From positions 558,001-622,000 of the forward strand of contig NZ_JBPODZ010000001.1 in NCBI RefSeq assembly GCF_052060015.1: a DNA stretch of 64,000 nt, in the 5' to 3' direction. A program made the translations under genes and the position numbers. The notes below the pieces were generated by a model. It was not told where the DNA came from. It did no database searches and saw only the letters and a list, made by a program, of their open reading frames with translations. Position 1 is the stretch's first letter; each line of letters starts with the position of its first letter. Origin of the DNA: Arhodomonas sp052060015 (GTDB lineage Bacteria; Pseudomonadota; Gammaproteobacteria; Nitrococcales; Nitrococcaceae). Shown piece by piece: positions 40,562 through 49,213 of the stretch.

Positions 40562-43500
40562 GCCGCGAGCGTCGAGCCTACCGCCGTCACCCGATACGCT
40601 GGCCGGCGGAGCTGCGTTTCGCCGAGGGCGAACGGGTACCGGCAAGCATCGAGGACATCTGCGTCGGCGGCATGTTTGCCACCCCGGGGCAATCCGGTTA
40701 CGCCATAAGCCGGCCGGAGGATACGCGCTTGCATGTCCGCTTCCACGATCCAGTGCGCGGCAGCACCCGCGAGATCGCCGCCCGGATTGCGCGGGCCTCC
40801 CGCAATGGCCTCGGTCTCGCCTTTGATCACCCGCAAACCGAGCTGGTTGCGCTGCTGCAGTCCATCGCCGGCAGAGGGGAGGAACCCTCCGAGCGCGGCC
40901 CCAGGGAAGGCGCGGAGACCCCTCGGGCGGAGTGGGTCCGCGAGCTGTGCCGCAAGCACGCAGGCTCCTTCTGCGAGGAGCACCTGCCGCGGTTCAGCGA
41001 CGATGTCATCGATGAGCTGTTTCAACGGTCCCGGGGCATGCACAATCCCGCCGAGCAGGCGAGTGTTTTTCACGCGTATCAGCGGCTGAGGACGGAGGCC
41101 CCCGGGTTACCTGGTCGGTTCCGCGCGGCGCTGTTCGCGGAGGTGGACGCCATGGGGCGGCCGGAGGAGGAAAGCGAGGCCGAGGAGCTACCCTCCTCGC
41201 CGGATGAGCTGGAGCTCGTCGATGATCGCGAGTTCGAGGACTGGCTGCTGCGCTCGGAGCTGGTCAACGAGGCCGAGGGCCGCAACCGCCAGCCAATGCA
41301 CCTGCTCAACCGCCGCCTCAGCTTCGTCCTTGACACCCCCATGGATGAGTCCTCCAACCCCCTGGCGCCGGAGGGATTTGCGCGGGTATTGAGCGAGGTG
41401 CTTTCGCTGGAACAGCTGCCAGCCATCGCCGTGCGCACCATTTACGAACGCTTCGCCCGGCAAGTCCTGGAGCGCCTCGGCAGCCTCTACGAGGCGATCA
41501 ACGACGAGCTCCGCGAGGCGGACATCCTGCCCGAGGCCGAACGCGAGCCACTGCAGATCCGTATGCTCGGTGGCGGACGCACCCGGCACGGCGCCGGGCA
41601 CCTGCCCCATCTCCCGGCGACTGCGGGGAACATCACTGCCGACGGCGCCCTGTCCAACGATATGGACTCGGTGGTCCTCCCGACACTGCCGAGCCAGGAA
41701 GGGACGCCCGCGGCACCGCAGCTGGCGGACATCGCACGGACCCTCCAGGGGCTGACCACGGAGCTCGCCCGGTCTCGGCAGACCGCCAGTGCCGGCGGGC
41801 CCGGCGTGGAAGACACACAGTCATCGACCGCCGCATCTGCACTGTTTCCGCGTCTCGAAGGTGCGATGCCGTCGGCGCCGGGCGATGTTCCCTTTTCCGA
41901 CGCCTTAGACCTCAGGGACCTCCCTGAGCGTCAGCACGCCCAGCTCGCTGCCGTGGAACAGTGGTTCCGCGAGATCCAGACGGATCCGGCCACCCCGGCC
42001 TATCTGCGGGAATGGAGCGTGGGCCTCGCCGTGTTGGCGGCGCGACAACAACTCAATGACGGCGGTTTCCTGGAGGGTACGGCCACCCCCGTGAATCGCC
42101 TCATGAACGCCGTGGAGAAGGCAGGCCTGGCCCTGGACAGCATGCCCGCCAGCGCCGCCGCCCCACTGCGCGAGTCCCTGGACGCCACCCTACAGGCGGC
42201 GATGGCCGAGGGCTCACCACAGCGACTGCAGGAGGCCGCGGCGGAGATCGAGCGCCGGGTGGCGCCCCCCCTGGAGGATCGCAGCACCCAAATGGACCGT
42301 ATGGCCGAACAGATCGCCGGCCAGGAACGCTTGGAGCGGGCTGGCGAGCTGGTGGACGCGGCGCTCGCCGAGCGTCTGGAGGGGCGCCGCATACCCCGGC
42401 TGCTCGCCGAGTTGGTGGACAACGGCTGGCGGGAACTGCTGGTGCTCATCCGGCTCCGCGACGGGGAGCGCCATGAGAACTGGCGCCGTTGCCTGGCGGT
42501 AGTGGATCGGTTGCTCACGGGGCTGGGCCACGACGGCGAACCACCCCGCCCCATCCGCGACCCGGATCGGGTGATCCGCTACATCCGCCATCAGCTCCAC
42601 CAGTTCGGCCGCCTGACCGCGCGGATGGAAGAGACGGTGGCCGCCATCGCCACCGTCGTCCTCGCCATCTCCCATGGCGAGCCCGCGCCGATTACCCTGG
42701 AATACATCGAGTACGGCGACTCCAAGAACGATAAGCCCCCGGTCGGGTCACTATGGGAGGCCCGCGCGCGGCTGCTCCGCGTCGGGGAATGGCTGGTCAC
42801 CGAGCAGGGGGACGAGCCGCTGCAGCTTCAGTGGATCTCCGGTGATGGTCAACGCTTTGTGTTCGTCGATCGCAGCGGCCATGAGGCTCGGCAGCTGGGT
42901 CTCGAGGAGCTCGCCTCGGCCCTGCAGGGGGGTGCCCGGGTGGCCGACGACCTGGAGGCCCCGTTCACGGAACGGCAATGGCGCCAGGCCCTCATCCATG
43001 CCCACGACGCACTGATCCAGCAGGCCACCCGCGACCCACTCACGGGGATGCTCAACCGCCAGGCGTTCGAGCGGGCGCTGGAGCAGCTCGCCCAGTATCG
43101 CGCGGGGCAGCGGTATGCCATCGTCCAGCTCGGTCTGGAAGACCTCGAACGCGTAAATCGTGAGGCAGGGCATACAGCCGGCGACCGGTTCCTCCGTCGC
43201 GCCGCGAACTTGGTCCGGCGTGCCGCCGGCGCCGCCGGCATCGTCGCAAGAATCGACGGCGACGAGTTCGCGGCGGTGATCGATGTCCCCGACGACGAGA
43301 CTGCACAGATGCTCGCGGAGCGCCTGCGTCGCAGCATCGCCCGGCTGCCGGTCCGCATCGACGGAAACGTCCGCCGCGACGAGCGTGCGGTGACCGCCGT
43401 GGTAATGGTGATCGACACCGACGAGGGTACGGCGGGGCATCTCCTCGAGCGGCTCTCCCAGGTCTGTGACCAGACAAGGGCGGAGAATCCGGGCCGCACC

Positions 43501-44286
43501 ACGACCCTCCCTCCGCCCTCCCCGGAACCAGACATCGACGAGGAACAGCTGTGTCGACTGATCGACGGCGCCATCGAGGCGGAGAACCTCTCCCTGCGCG
43601 CCCAGCGTATCGAGCCCCTCGCGGCGGAAGGCGATGCCGAGCAACGCTACGAGCTCTTCGCCGCCCTCCGCGACAGTAATGGCAATCAAACCCTGACCCC
43701 CGCCCGCTTCCTCGGAGTGGCCCGTCAACGTGGGCGGATGCCGCGACTGGACGCGGTGATGCTGCGCCACGGCATGACCCTCGCGCAACGCCTAGCCCGC
43801 CGGGACGGCCAACCGGTAGTGGTACACGTTAACCTCGGCGCAGCGAGCATCAACCACCCCGTGGTCCTCGCCGCCCTACGCCGGCTGGCCCCCGCGCGGC
43901 GCCAGGGTCAGGCGCGGATCTGCATCGAGGTCTCCGAGGCGGTGGCGGCGGGCAACCTGGAGGCGGTCGTGCATTTCATGGAACGCGCCCGGAGCCTCGG
44001 CAGTGAGCTCTGCGTGGACGGCTTCGGCACCATGCTGGCGACCTACGACTTCCTCCGCCTGCTCCCCGTGGATCTGTTCAAGCTGGATGCCCACTTCGTG
44101 CGCAGGGTGGACACGGACAAGGCGGACCGCGCCATGGCGAGGACCATCGCCGAGATGGCCCACCTCCTCCACCGGCGCGTGATCGCGGCGGGGGTGGAGG
44201 AACGGGAGCTGACCGAGACCCTCCGCGGGCTGGGCATGGACTACCTCCAGGGCTACGCCATCCAACGCCCGCAGCCGCTGCGCTGA
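40558..44286 (+). CDS. PilZ-DUF1631-GGDEF-EAL protein, degenerate catalytic motifs
   Basis: A 1242-residue cytoplasmic protein. An N-terminal PilZ domain (about 1-100) has RRAYRRHPIRW and DICVGGMF. A long DUF1631-like helical region follows (about 120-830), then GGDEF (about 840-990) and EAL (about 1000-1242) domains. The GGDEF site reads DGDEF (900-904). The EAL site keeps Glu1032 (ELF), Lys1175 (FKLD) and Glu in AAGVEERE, but the DDFGTG motif is DGFGTM, with Gly1155 replacing an Asp. Cyclase and phosphodiesterase activities may be lost, leaving a c-di-GMP sensor. The ATG overlaps the CBS gene. Confidence 0.85.
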   Translation: MSRERRAYRRHPIRWPAELRFAEGERVPASIEDICVGGMFATPGQSGYAISRPEDTRLHVRFHDPVRGSTREIAARIARASRNGLGLAFDHPQTELVALLQSIAGRGEEPSERGPREGAETPRAEWVRELCRKHAGSFCEEHLPRFSDDVIDELFQRSRGMHNPAEQASVFHAYQRLRTEAPGLPGRFRAALFAEVDAMGRPEEESEAEELPSSPDELELVDDREFEDWLLRSELVNEAEGRNRQPMHLLNRRLSFVLDTPMDESSNPLAPEGFARVLSEVLSLEQLPAIAVRTIYERFARQVLERLGSLYEAINDELREADILPEAEREPLQIRMLGGGRTRHGAGHLPHLPATAGNITADGALSNDMDSVVLPTLPSQEGTPAAPQLADIARTLQGLTTELARSRQTASAGGPGVEDTQSSTAASALFPRLEGAMPSAPGDVPFSDALDLRDLPERQHAQLAAVEQWFREIQTDPATPAYLREWSVGLAVLAARQQLNDGGFLEGTATPVNRLMNAVEKAGLALDSMPASAAAPLRESLDATLQAAMAEGSPQRLQEAAAEIERRVAPPLEDRSTQMDRMAEQIAGQERLERAGELVDAALAERLEGRRIPRLLAELVDNGWRELLVLIRLRDGERHENWRRCLAVVDRLLTGLGHDGEPPRPIRDPDRVIRYIRHQLHQFGRLTARMEETVAAIATVVLAISHGEPAPITLEYIEYGDSKNDKPPVGSLWEARARLLRVGEWLVTEQGDEPLQLQWISGDGQRFVFVDRSGHEARQLGLEELASALQGGARVADDLEAPFTERQWRQALIHAHDALIQQATRDPLTGMLNRQAFERALEQLAQYRAGQRYAIVQLGLEDLERVNREAGHTAGDRFLRRAANLVRRAAGAAGIVARIDGDEFAAVIDVPDDETAQMLAERLRRSIARLPVRIDGNVRRDERAVTAVVMVIDTDEGTAGHLLERLSQVCDQTRAENPGRTTTLPPPSPEPDIDEEQLCRLIDGAIEAENLSLRAQRIEPLAAEGDAEQRYELFAALRDSNGNQTLTPARFLGVARQRGRMPRLDAVMLRHGMTLAQRLARRDGQPVVVHVNLGAASINHPVVLAALRRLAPARRQGQARICIEVSEAVAAGNLEAVVHFMERARSLGSELCVDGFGTMLATYDFLRLLPVDLFKLDAHFVRRVDTDKADRAMARTIAEMAHLLHRRVIAAGVEERELTETLRGLGMDYLQGYAIQRPQPLR

Positions 44287-44426
44287 TCGCACAATCCTGT
44301 ACGCACACGTGGATTGACCTATTCAATGTCGCGATCATAGGGGACTATGGTCCAATGGGACCTTGCGACGCCATGGGGCGTCCGCCGGACCGGCAACGGA
44401 TCACGCAACGGACAGGGAGGAGAGCC

Positions 44427-46328
44427 ATGAGCCGCTACCAGGATGTCTACCGCCGCTCCGTGGAGGACCCGGAAGGCTTCTGGCGGGAACAGGCCGCCCT
44501 CATCGATTGGTATGAGTTCCCCAACACCATTCTCACCCGGGACGAGAAAGGCCACTACCGCTGGTTCCCGGACGGACGCCTGAACACCTGCCACTTGGCT
44601 GTTGACCGCCACGTGGAGCGGGGCTGCGGCGAGCAGGCGGCGATCATCTATGACTCCCCCGTTACCGAAACGAAACGCCATATCAGCTATCGCGAGCTCC
44701 AGGACCAGGTGGCGCGCTTCGCCGGCGCCTTGCGGGGGCTCGGCGTGGGGCACGGCGACCGGGTGATCATTTACATGCCCATGATCCCGGAAACGCTGGT
44801 CGCCATGCTTGCCTGCGCACGCCTGGGGGCCATTCATTCGGTGGTCTTCGGCGGATTTTCCCCCCACGAGCTGGCGGTGCGCATCGACGACGCACGGCCC
44901 AAGGTCCTGGTAACCGCCGGCTGCGGCATCGAGTTTGACCGCGTAATCCCGTACAAGCCCATGGTGGACCGGGCCCTGGAAACCGCTGCACACCCGCCTG
45001 CGCATACCGTGGTGGTGCCGCGGGAGCAGGCGGAGGCGGAGCTCAGGGCGGGCCGCGACCATGACTACAACGAGCTCATGGCGGCAGCGGAGCCCGTGGA
45101 TCCGGTACCCGTAGCCGCCACCGACCCCCTCTACATCCTCTATACCTCCGGGACCACCGGTAAGCCCAAGGGTGTCATCCGTGACCATGGCGGCCATGCC
45201 GTGGCCATGAACTACAGTATGCATGCGGTGTATGACACCGATCCCGGCGAGGTATATTGGGCGGCCTCCGACGTGGGCTGGGTGGTCGGCCACTCCTACA
45301 TCGTCTACGGACCGCTGATCCGGGGCTGCACCACCATCGTCTACGAGGGCAAACCCGTGCGTACGCCGGACGCGGGGGCCTTCTGGCGGGTGATCGCCGA
45401 GCACGGCGTGAAGACCTTCTTCACCGCACCCACGGCCTTCCGGGCAGTGAAGAAGGAGGACCCGGACGCCCGGCTGAAGGCGGACTACGACCTCAGTGGC
45501 CTGGCCAACGTCTTCGTCGCCGGCGAACGCCTGGATCCCCCCACCTACGAATGGCTCAACGAACACATGGACTGCCCGGTCATCGACCACTGGTGGCAAA
45601 CGGAGACGGGCTGGGCCATCGCCACCAATCCGATTGGCATCGAGCCCATGCCGATCAAACCGGGCTCCGCCACCGTCCCCTCCCCCGGCTACAAGGTCCG
45701 CATCCTCGACGACGAGGGCGAGCCCACCCCCGCCGGGCAGATTGGCAATATCGTCGTGGAGTTGCCCTTGCCACCGGGGACACTGCCCACGCTATGGAAT
45801 GACGACGAGCGCTTCGAGCGCAGCTACCTGGATACCTTCCCCGGACATTACCTCTCGGGTGACGGGGGCTACATCGACGCGGACGGCTACCTCTTCGTGA
45901 TGGGACGCACCGACGACGTCATCAATGTCTCCGGTCATCGCCTCTCCACGGGGGCCATGGAGGAGGTGATCGGCGCCCATCCCGCGGTGGCGGAATGCGC
46001 GGTCGTGGGCCTGCCGGACGAGCTCAAGGGCCAGATGCCGGTGGGCTTCGTGGTGCTGAAGGACGGAGTCTCGGACGACACCGCTGCCATAGAGGAGGCC
46101 CTGGTCCAGCGGGTGCGGGACGAGATCGGTGCGGTCGCGGCGCTGCGCCGGGTCATGGTGGTGGACCGGCTGCCCAAGACCCGTTCCGGCAAAATCCTGC
46201 GCAAGACGATCCGCAATCTGGCCGAGGAGGAAGACGTGCCGGTGCCCTCCACCATCGACGACCCCGCCATCATGGACGAGATCCGCGACAGCCTGGCCCG
46301 CGGCAAAGTGGGCCGCTTCGGCGGCTAG
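44427..46328 (+). CDS. prpE: Propionate-CoA ligase
   Basis: A 633-residue ANL-family ligase that activates propionate to propionyl-CoA. The AMP-binding motif is ILYTSGTTGKPKG. SVVFGGFSPHELA and GIEFDRVIPYKPM are PrpE-like and differ from acetyl-CoA synthetase. The catalytic lysine is Lys589 in PKTRSGK, which also fits the PX4GK acetylation motif. ATG 44427 follows AGGGAGGAG. It is 57 bases upstream of pncA. No prpBCD genes are visible nearby; 3-hydroxypropionate-type or methylcitrate routes cannot be told apart here. Confidence 0.9.
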   Translation: MSRYQDVYRRSVEDPEGFWREQAALIDWYEFPNTILTRDEKGHYRWFPDGRLNTCHLAVDRHVERGCGEQAAIIYDSPVTETKRHISYRELQDQVARFAGALRGLGVGHGDRVIIYMPMIPETLVAMLACARLGAIHSVVFGGFSPHELAVRIDDARPKVLVTAGCGIEFDRVIPYKPMVDRALETAAHPPAHTVVVPREQAEAELRAGRDHDYNELMAAAEPVDPVPVAATDPLYILYTSGTTGKPKGVIRDHGGHAVAMNYSMHAVYDTDPGEVYWAASDVGWVVGHSYIVYGPLIRGCTTIVYEGKPVRTPDAGAFWRVIAEHGVKTFFTAPTAFRAVKKEDPDARLKADYDLSGLANVFVAGERLDPPTYEWLNEHMDCPVIDHWWQTETGWAIATNPIGIEPMPIKPGSATVPSPGYKVRILDDEGEPTPAGQIGNIVVELPLPPGTLPTLWNDDERFERSYLDTFPGHYLSGDGGYIDADGYLFVMGRTDDVINVSGHRLSTGAMEEVIGAHPAVAECAVVGLPDELKGQMPVGFVVLKDGVSDDTAAIEEALVQRVRDEIGAVAALRRVMVVDRLPKTRSGKILRKTIRNLAEEEDVPVPSTIDDPAIMDEIRDSLARGKVGRFGG

Positions 46329-46385
46329 GGGTTGCTTGCCGCCACCCTCGCCACCATTCTCGGGAGACAGGATGGGAGGTAAGCA

Positions 46386-47048
46386 ATGGCGGCACAGCAG
46401 CCTGTACGGGTAGACCGGCGCCGCTCGGCGTTGGTGGTGGTGGACATGCAGCCGGACTTCATGGAAGGCGGTGCCCTGGCCACGGTAGGTGGCTCCGAGA
46501 TCGTGCCCGCAGTCGCCGAGCTGATGGCCAGCGGGCGCTTCGGGCAGATCGCCGCCACCCAGGACTGGCACCCGCCGGGGCATATCAGCTTCGCCAGCAG
46601 CCATTCCGGTCGGGAGCCCTTCGAGGTGATCGAGCTCTACGGCCACGATCAGGTCCTGTGGCCGGATCACTGCGTTCAGGGTTCCGCCGGGGCCGAGCTA
46701 CACCGCGACCTGCCCTGGGAGCAGGCGGCGGTGATCGTGCGCAAGGGCGAGGAACCGGCGGTGGACAGCTACAGCGGCTTCCGCAACAACTTCGACGCCG
46801 ACGGTGAACGCCCGCCCACCGGCCTTGGCGGCTATCTCCGCGAACGTGGGGTGGAAACCGTCTTCCTCTGTGGCCTCGCCCGGGACTACTGCGTGAAGTG
46901 GACCGCCGAGGACGCGGCGGCGGCGGCTTTCGAGACGGTGTTCCTCTGGGACCTGACCCGGCCCGTGGACCCGAGCGGCGATGACAGCGTTCGCGAGGCG
47001 CTCGCCGCCGCCGGTGTCCGCGTCACCGACAGCGACGCCCTCGCCTGA
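46386..47048 (+). CDS. pncA: Nicotinamidase
   Basis: A 220-residue isochorismatase-fold amidase that converts nicotinamide to nicotinate for NAD salvage. Catalytic residues are recognisable: Asp in VVVDMQPDF, Lys in VIVRKGEEP, and the nucleophile Cys in LARDYCVKWT. The metal site is DWHPPGH. ATG 46386 follows GGGAGGT. Nicotinamide is also a product of sirtuin activity, a loose metabolic link to the sirtuin gene at 37860. Confidence 0.94.
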   Translation: MAAQQPVRVDRRRSALVVVDMQPDFMEGGALATVGGSEIVPAVAELMASGRFGQIAATQDWHPPGHISFASSHSGREPFEVIELYGHDQVLWPDHCVQGSAGAELHRDLPWEQAAVIVRKGEEPAVDSYSGFRNNFDADGERPPTGLGGYLRERGVETVFLCGLARDYCVKWTAEDAAAAAFETVFLWDLTRPVDPSGDDSVREALAAAGVRVTDSDALA

Positions 47049-47074
47049 GCGGCCCTGGCCGGGCCGGGGCTCAG
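47045..47074. terminator. Compact convergent hairpin covering the pncA and prfC stops
   Basis: CTGAGC (47045-47050) pairs with GCTCAG (47069-47074) and GGCCC (47051-47055) with GGGCC (47061-47065). The pncA TGA is in the left arm and the complement of the prfC stop is in the right arm. No T-tract follows, so efficiency is uncertain. Confidence 0.6.
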
Positions 47075-48651
47075 TGCTCCCGGGTGGCGCGGAATCGGAT
47101 CTCCGGCCAGCGCTCCTCGGTGAGCTGAAGGTTCACCCGGGAGGGCGCGATGTAGGTCAGGCTGCCGGCCACGTCCTCGGCGAGGTTGGCGGCATTGCGC
47201 TCGCGGAACTCCGCGAGCCGCTTGGGGTCATCGCACTCCACCCAGCGCGCGGTGGCCACGTTTACCGGCTCGAAGGCGCAGTCCACCCCGTACTCGTTCT
47301 TCAATCGGAAGGCCACCACGTCGAACTGCAGGACACCGACGGCGCCGACGATGAGGTCATTGCCCTGCAGCGGGCGGAACAGCTGCGATGCCCCCTCCTC
47401 ACAAAGCTCCACCAGCCCCTTCTGCAGGGCCTTCATGCGCATGGGATCGCGAAGCACGGCGCGGCGGAACAGCTCCGGGGCAAAGTTGGGGATGCCGGCG
47501 AACTTGAGCTTTTCGCCCTGGCTGAAGGTGTCGCCGATCTGAATGGTGCCGTGGTTGTGCAACCCGATGATGTCACCGGGGTAGGCATTGGCCACGTTGT
47601 CCCGGTCCGAGGCCATGAAGGTGATGGCGTTGGCGATCTTCACGTCCTTTCCGATGCGCACGTGATGGATCTTCATCCCCTTCTCGTAGACCCCGGAGCA
47701 CACCCGCAGGAAGGCGATGCGATCCCGGTGGTTGGGATCCATGTTCGCCTGAATCTTGAACACGAAACCGGAGAAGCTCTCCTCGGTGGGCGCCACGTAC
47801 CGGGTCTCGGTCTCCCGCGGTTGTGGCGGCGGCGCATCCTCGACGAAGCGATCAAGGAGCTCGCGGATACCGAAGTTGTTGATCGCGGAGCCGAAGAACA
47901 CCGGGGTGAGCTCGCCGCGCCGATAGGCGTCCACATCGAATTCGTTGCTCGCCTCGCGGATCAGATCCACCTCTTCGCGCAGGGCGACGGCGTCATCGCC
48001 GAGCACCTCGTCGAGGCGGGGGTTGTCGAGCCCCTCGATGGTCTCGCCTTCATTGATCCGGCCCTCGTGGGTGGGGCTGAACAGGTGCACGCGATTGTCG
48101 AGGAGATGGAACACCCCCTTGAACCCCTTGCCCATGCCGATGGGCCATGTCACCGGCGCGCAGCGGATCCTGAGCACCTCCTCGACCTCGTCCATCAGCT
48201 CCATGGCATCACGGCCTTCGCGGTCGAGCTTGTTCATGAAGGTCATGATCGGGGTGCTGCGCAGCCGGCACACATCCATCAGCTTGATGGTGCGCTCCTC
48301 GACGCCCTTGGCGGCATCGATGACCATCAGTGCCGAGTCAACCGCCGTGAGGGTTCGATAGGTATCCTCGGAGAAGTCCTCGTGACCCGGCGTATCGAGG
48401 AGATTGATGATACGTCCCTGATAGGGGAACTGCATCACTGAGGAGGTCACCGAGATGCCGCGCTGCTTCTCCAGCTCCATCCAGTCGGAGGTGGCGTGGC
48501 GATCCGACTTCCGCCCCTTGACGGTGCCGGCGATCTGTATCGCCCCCCCGTAGAGCAGCAGCTTCTCGGTGACGGTGGTCTTACCCGCGTCCGGGTGTGA
48601 AATAATGGCGAAGGTACGCCGCCGGGCGACCTCCTGTTGGAAATCACTCAT
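47071..48651 (-). CDS. prfC: Peptide chain release factor 3
   Basis: A 526-residue GTPase that recycles RF1/RF2 from ribosomes. G1 is SHPDAGKTT, the switch region has SDWMELEKQRGISVTSSV, G3 is DTPGHEDFS, and G4 is NKLDREGRD. Its length matches RF3. ATG 48651 gives the family N-terminus MSDFQQEVARRRTF; a longer extension upstream overlaps the divergent YcgN-like gene and is rejected. Confidence 0.97.
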   Translation of the reverse strand: MSDFQQEVARRRTFAIISHPDAGKTTVTEKLLLYGGAIQIAGTVKGRKSDRHATSDWMELEKQRGISVTSSVMQFPYQGRIINLLDTPGHEDFSEDTYRTLTAVDSALMVIDAAKGVEERTIKLMDVCRLRSTPIMTFMNKLDREGRDAMELMDEVEEVLRIRCAPVTWPIGMGKGFKGVFHLLDNRVHLFSPTHEGRINEGETIEGLDNPRLDEVLGDDAVALREEVDLIREASNEFDVDAYRRGELTPVFFGSAINNFGIRELLDRFVEDAPPPQPRETETRYVAPTEESFSGFVFKIQANMDPNHRDRIAFLRVCSGVYEKGMKIHHVRIGKDVKIANAITFMASDRDNVANAYPGDIIGLHNHGTIQIGDTFSQGEKLKFAGIPNFAPELFRRAVLRDPMRMKALQKGLVELCEEGASQLFRPLQGNDLIVGAVGVLQFDVVAFRLKNEYGVDCAFEPVNVATARWVECDDPKRLAEFRERNAANLAEDVAGSLTYIAPSRVNLQLTEERWPEIRFRATREH

Positions 48652-48727
48652 CGATTCGGGAACCGTTACGCTCGGGTGCTGGTACAGGGAAAGCGTCGCA
48701 AACGAGAAAGTATACAGGAGAATCCAG

Positions 48728-49213
48728 GTGCACGACGACTCCGCATGGCCCCCCACCAGCAATGCCCGCCCCTTCTGGGAGCGCAAGCGCCTCGAGGAGC
48801 TCTCCACCGAGGAATGGGAGGCGTTGTGTGACGGCTGCGGCAAGTGCTGCGTGCACAAGCTCGAGGATCCCGACGGCGAGTACGCCTTTACTCGGGCGGC
48901 CTGTCGCCTGTTGGACACCGACACCGGACTGTGCCGCGACTACCCGCACCGTCACCGCGAGGTGCCGGACTGCATCACCCTGACGCCACCCCGGGTGCGG
49001 AGCTTCGGTTGGCTGCCGCGGAGTTGCGCCTATCGCCGCCTCGACGAGGGGCGGGGCCTGGCTTGGTGGCACCCCCTCGTTTCCGGGGATCCGGAGAGCG
49101 TCCATTGGGCAGGGATGTCCATTCGCGGCCGGGTCGTCAACGAGCGATATCTGGCCCATGATGTCGCCCTCGAGGAGCTGATCGCCGAGGACCTGGACGA
49201 TGACATCGACTGA
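48728..49213 (+). CDS. YcgN/UPF0260-type cysteine-cluster protein
   Basis: A 161-residue protein of the UPF0260 (YcgN) family. A CDGCGKCC cluster near residue 37, together with later Cys residues (CRLL, LCRDY, DCI, SCAY), suggests iron or zinc binding. Segments FWERKRLEELSTEEWEALC and SFGWLPRSCAYR are family features. The function is unknown. GTG 48728 is chosen for the AGGAG seven bases upstream. It overlaps dxs by 14 bases and is divergent from prfC. Confidence 0.88.
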   Translation: MHDDSAWPPTSNARPFWERKRLEELSTEEWEALCDGCGKCCVHKLEDPDGEYAFTRAACRLLDTDTGLCRDYPHRHREVPDCITLTPPRVRSFGWLPRSCAYRRLDEGRGLAWWHPLVSGDPESVHWAGMSIRGRVVNERYLAHDVALEELIAEDLDDDID

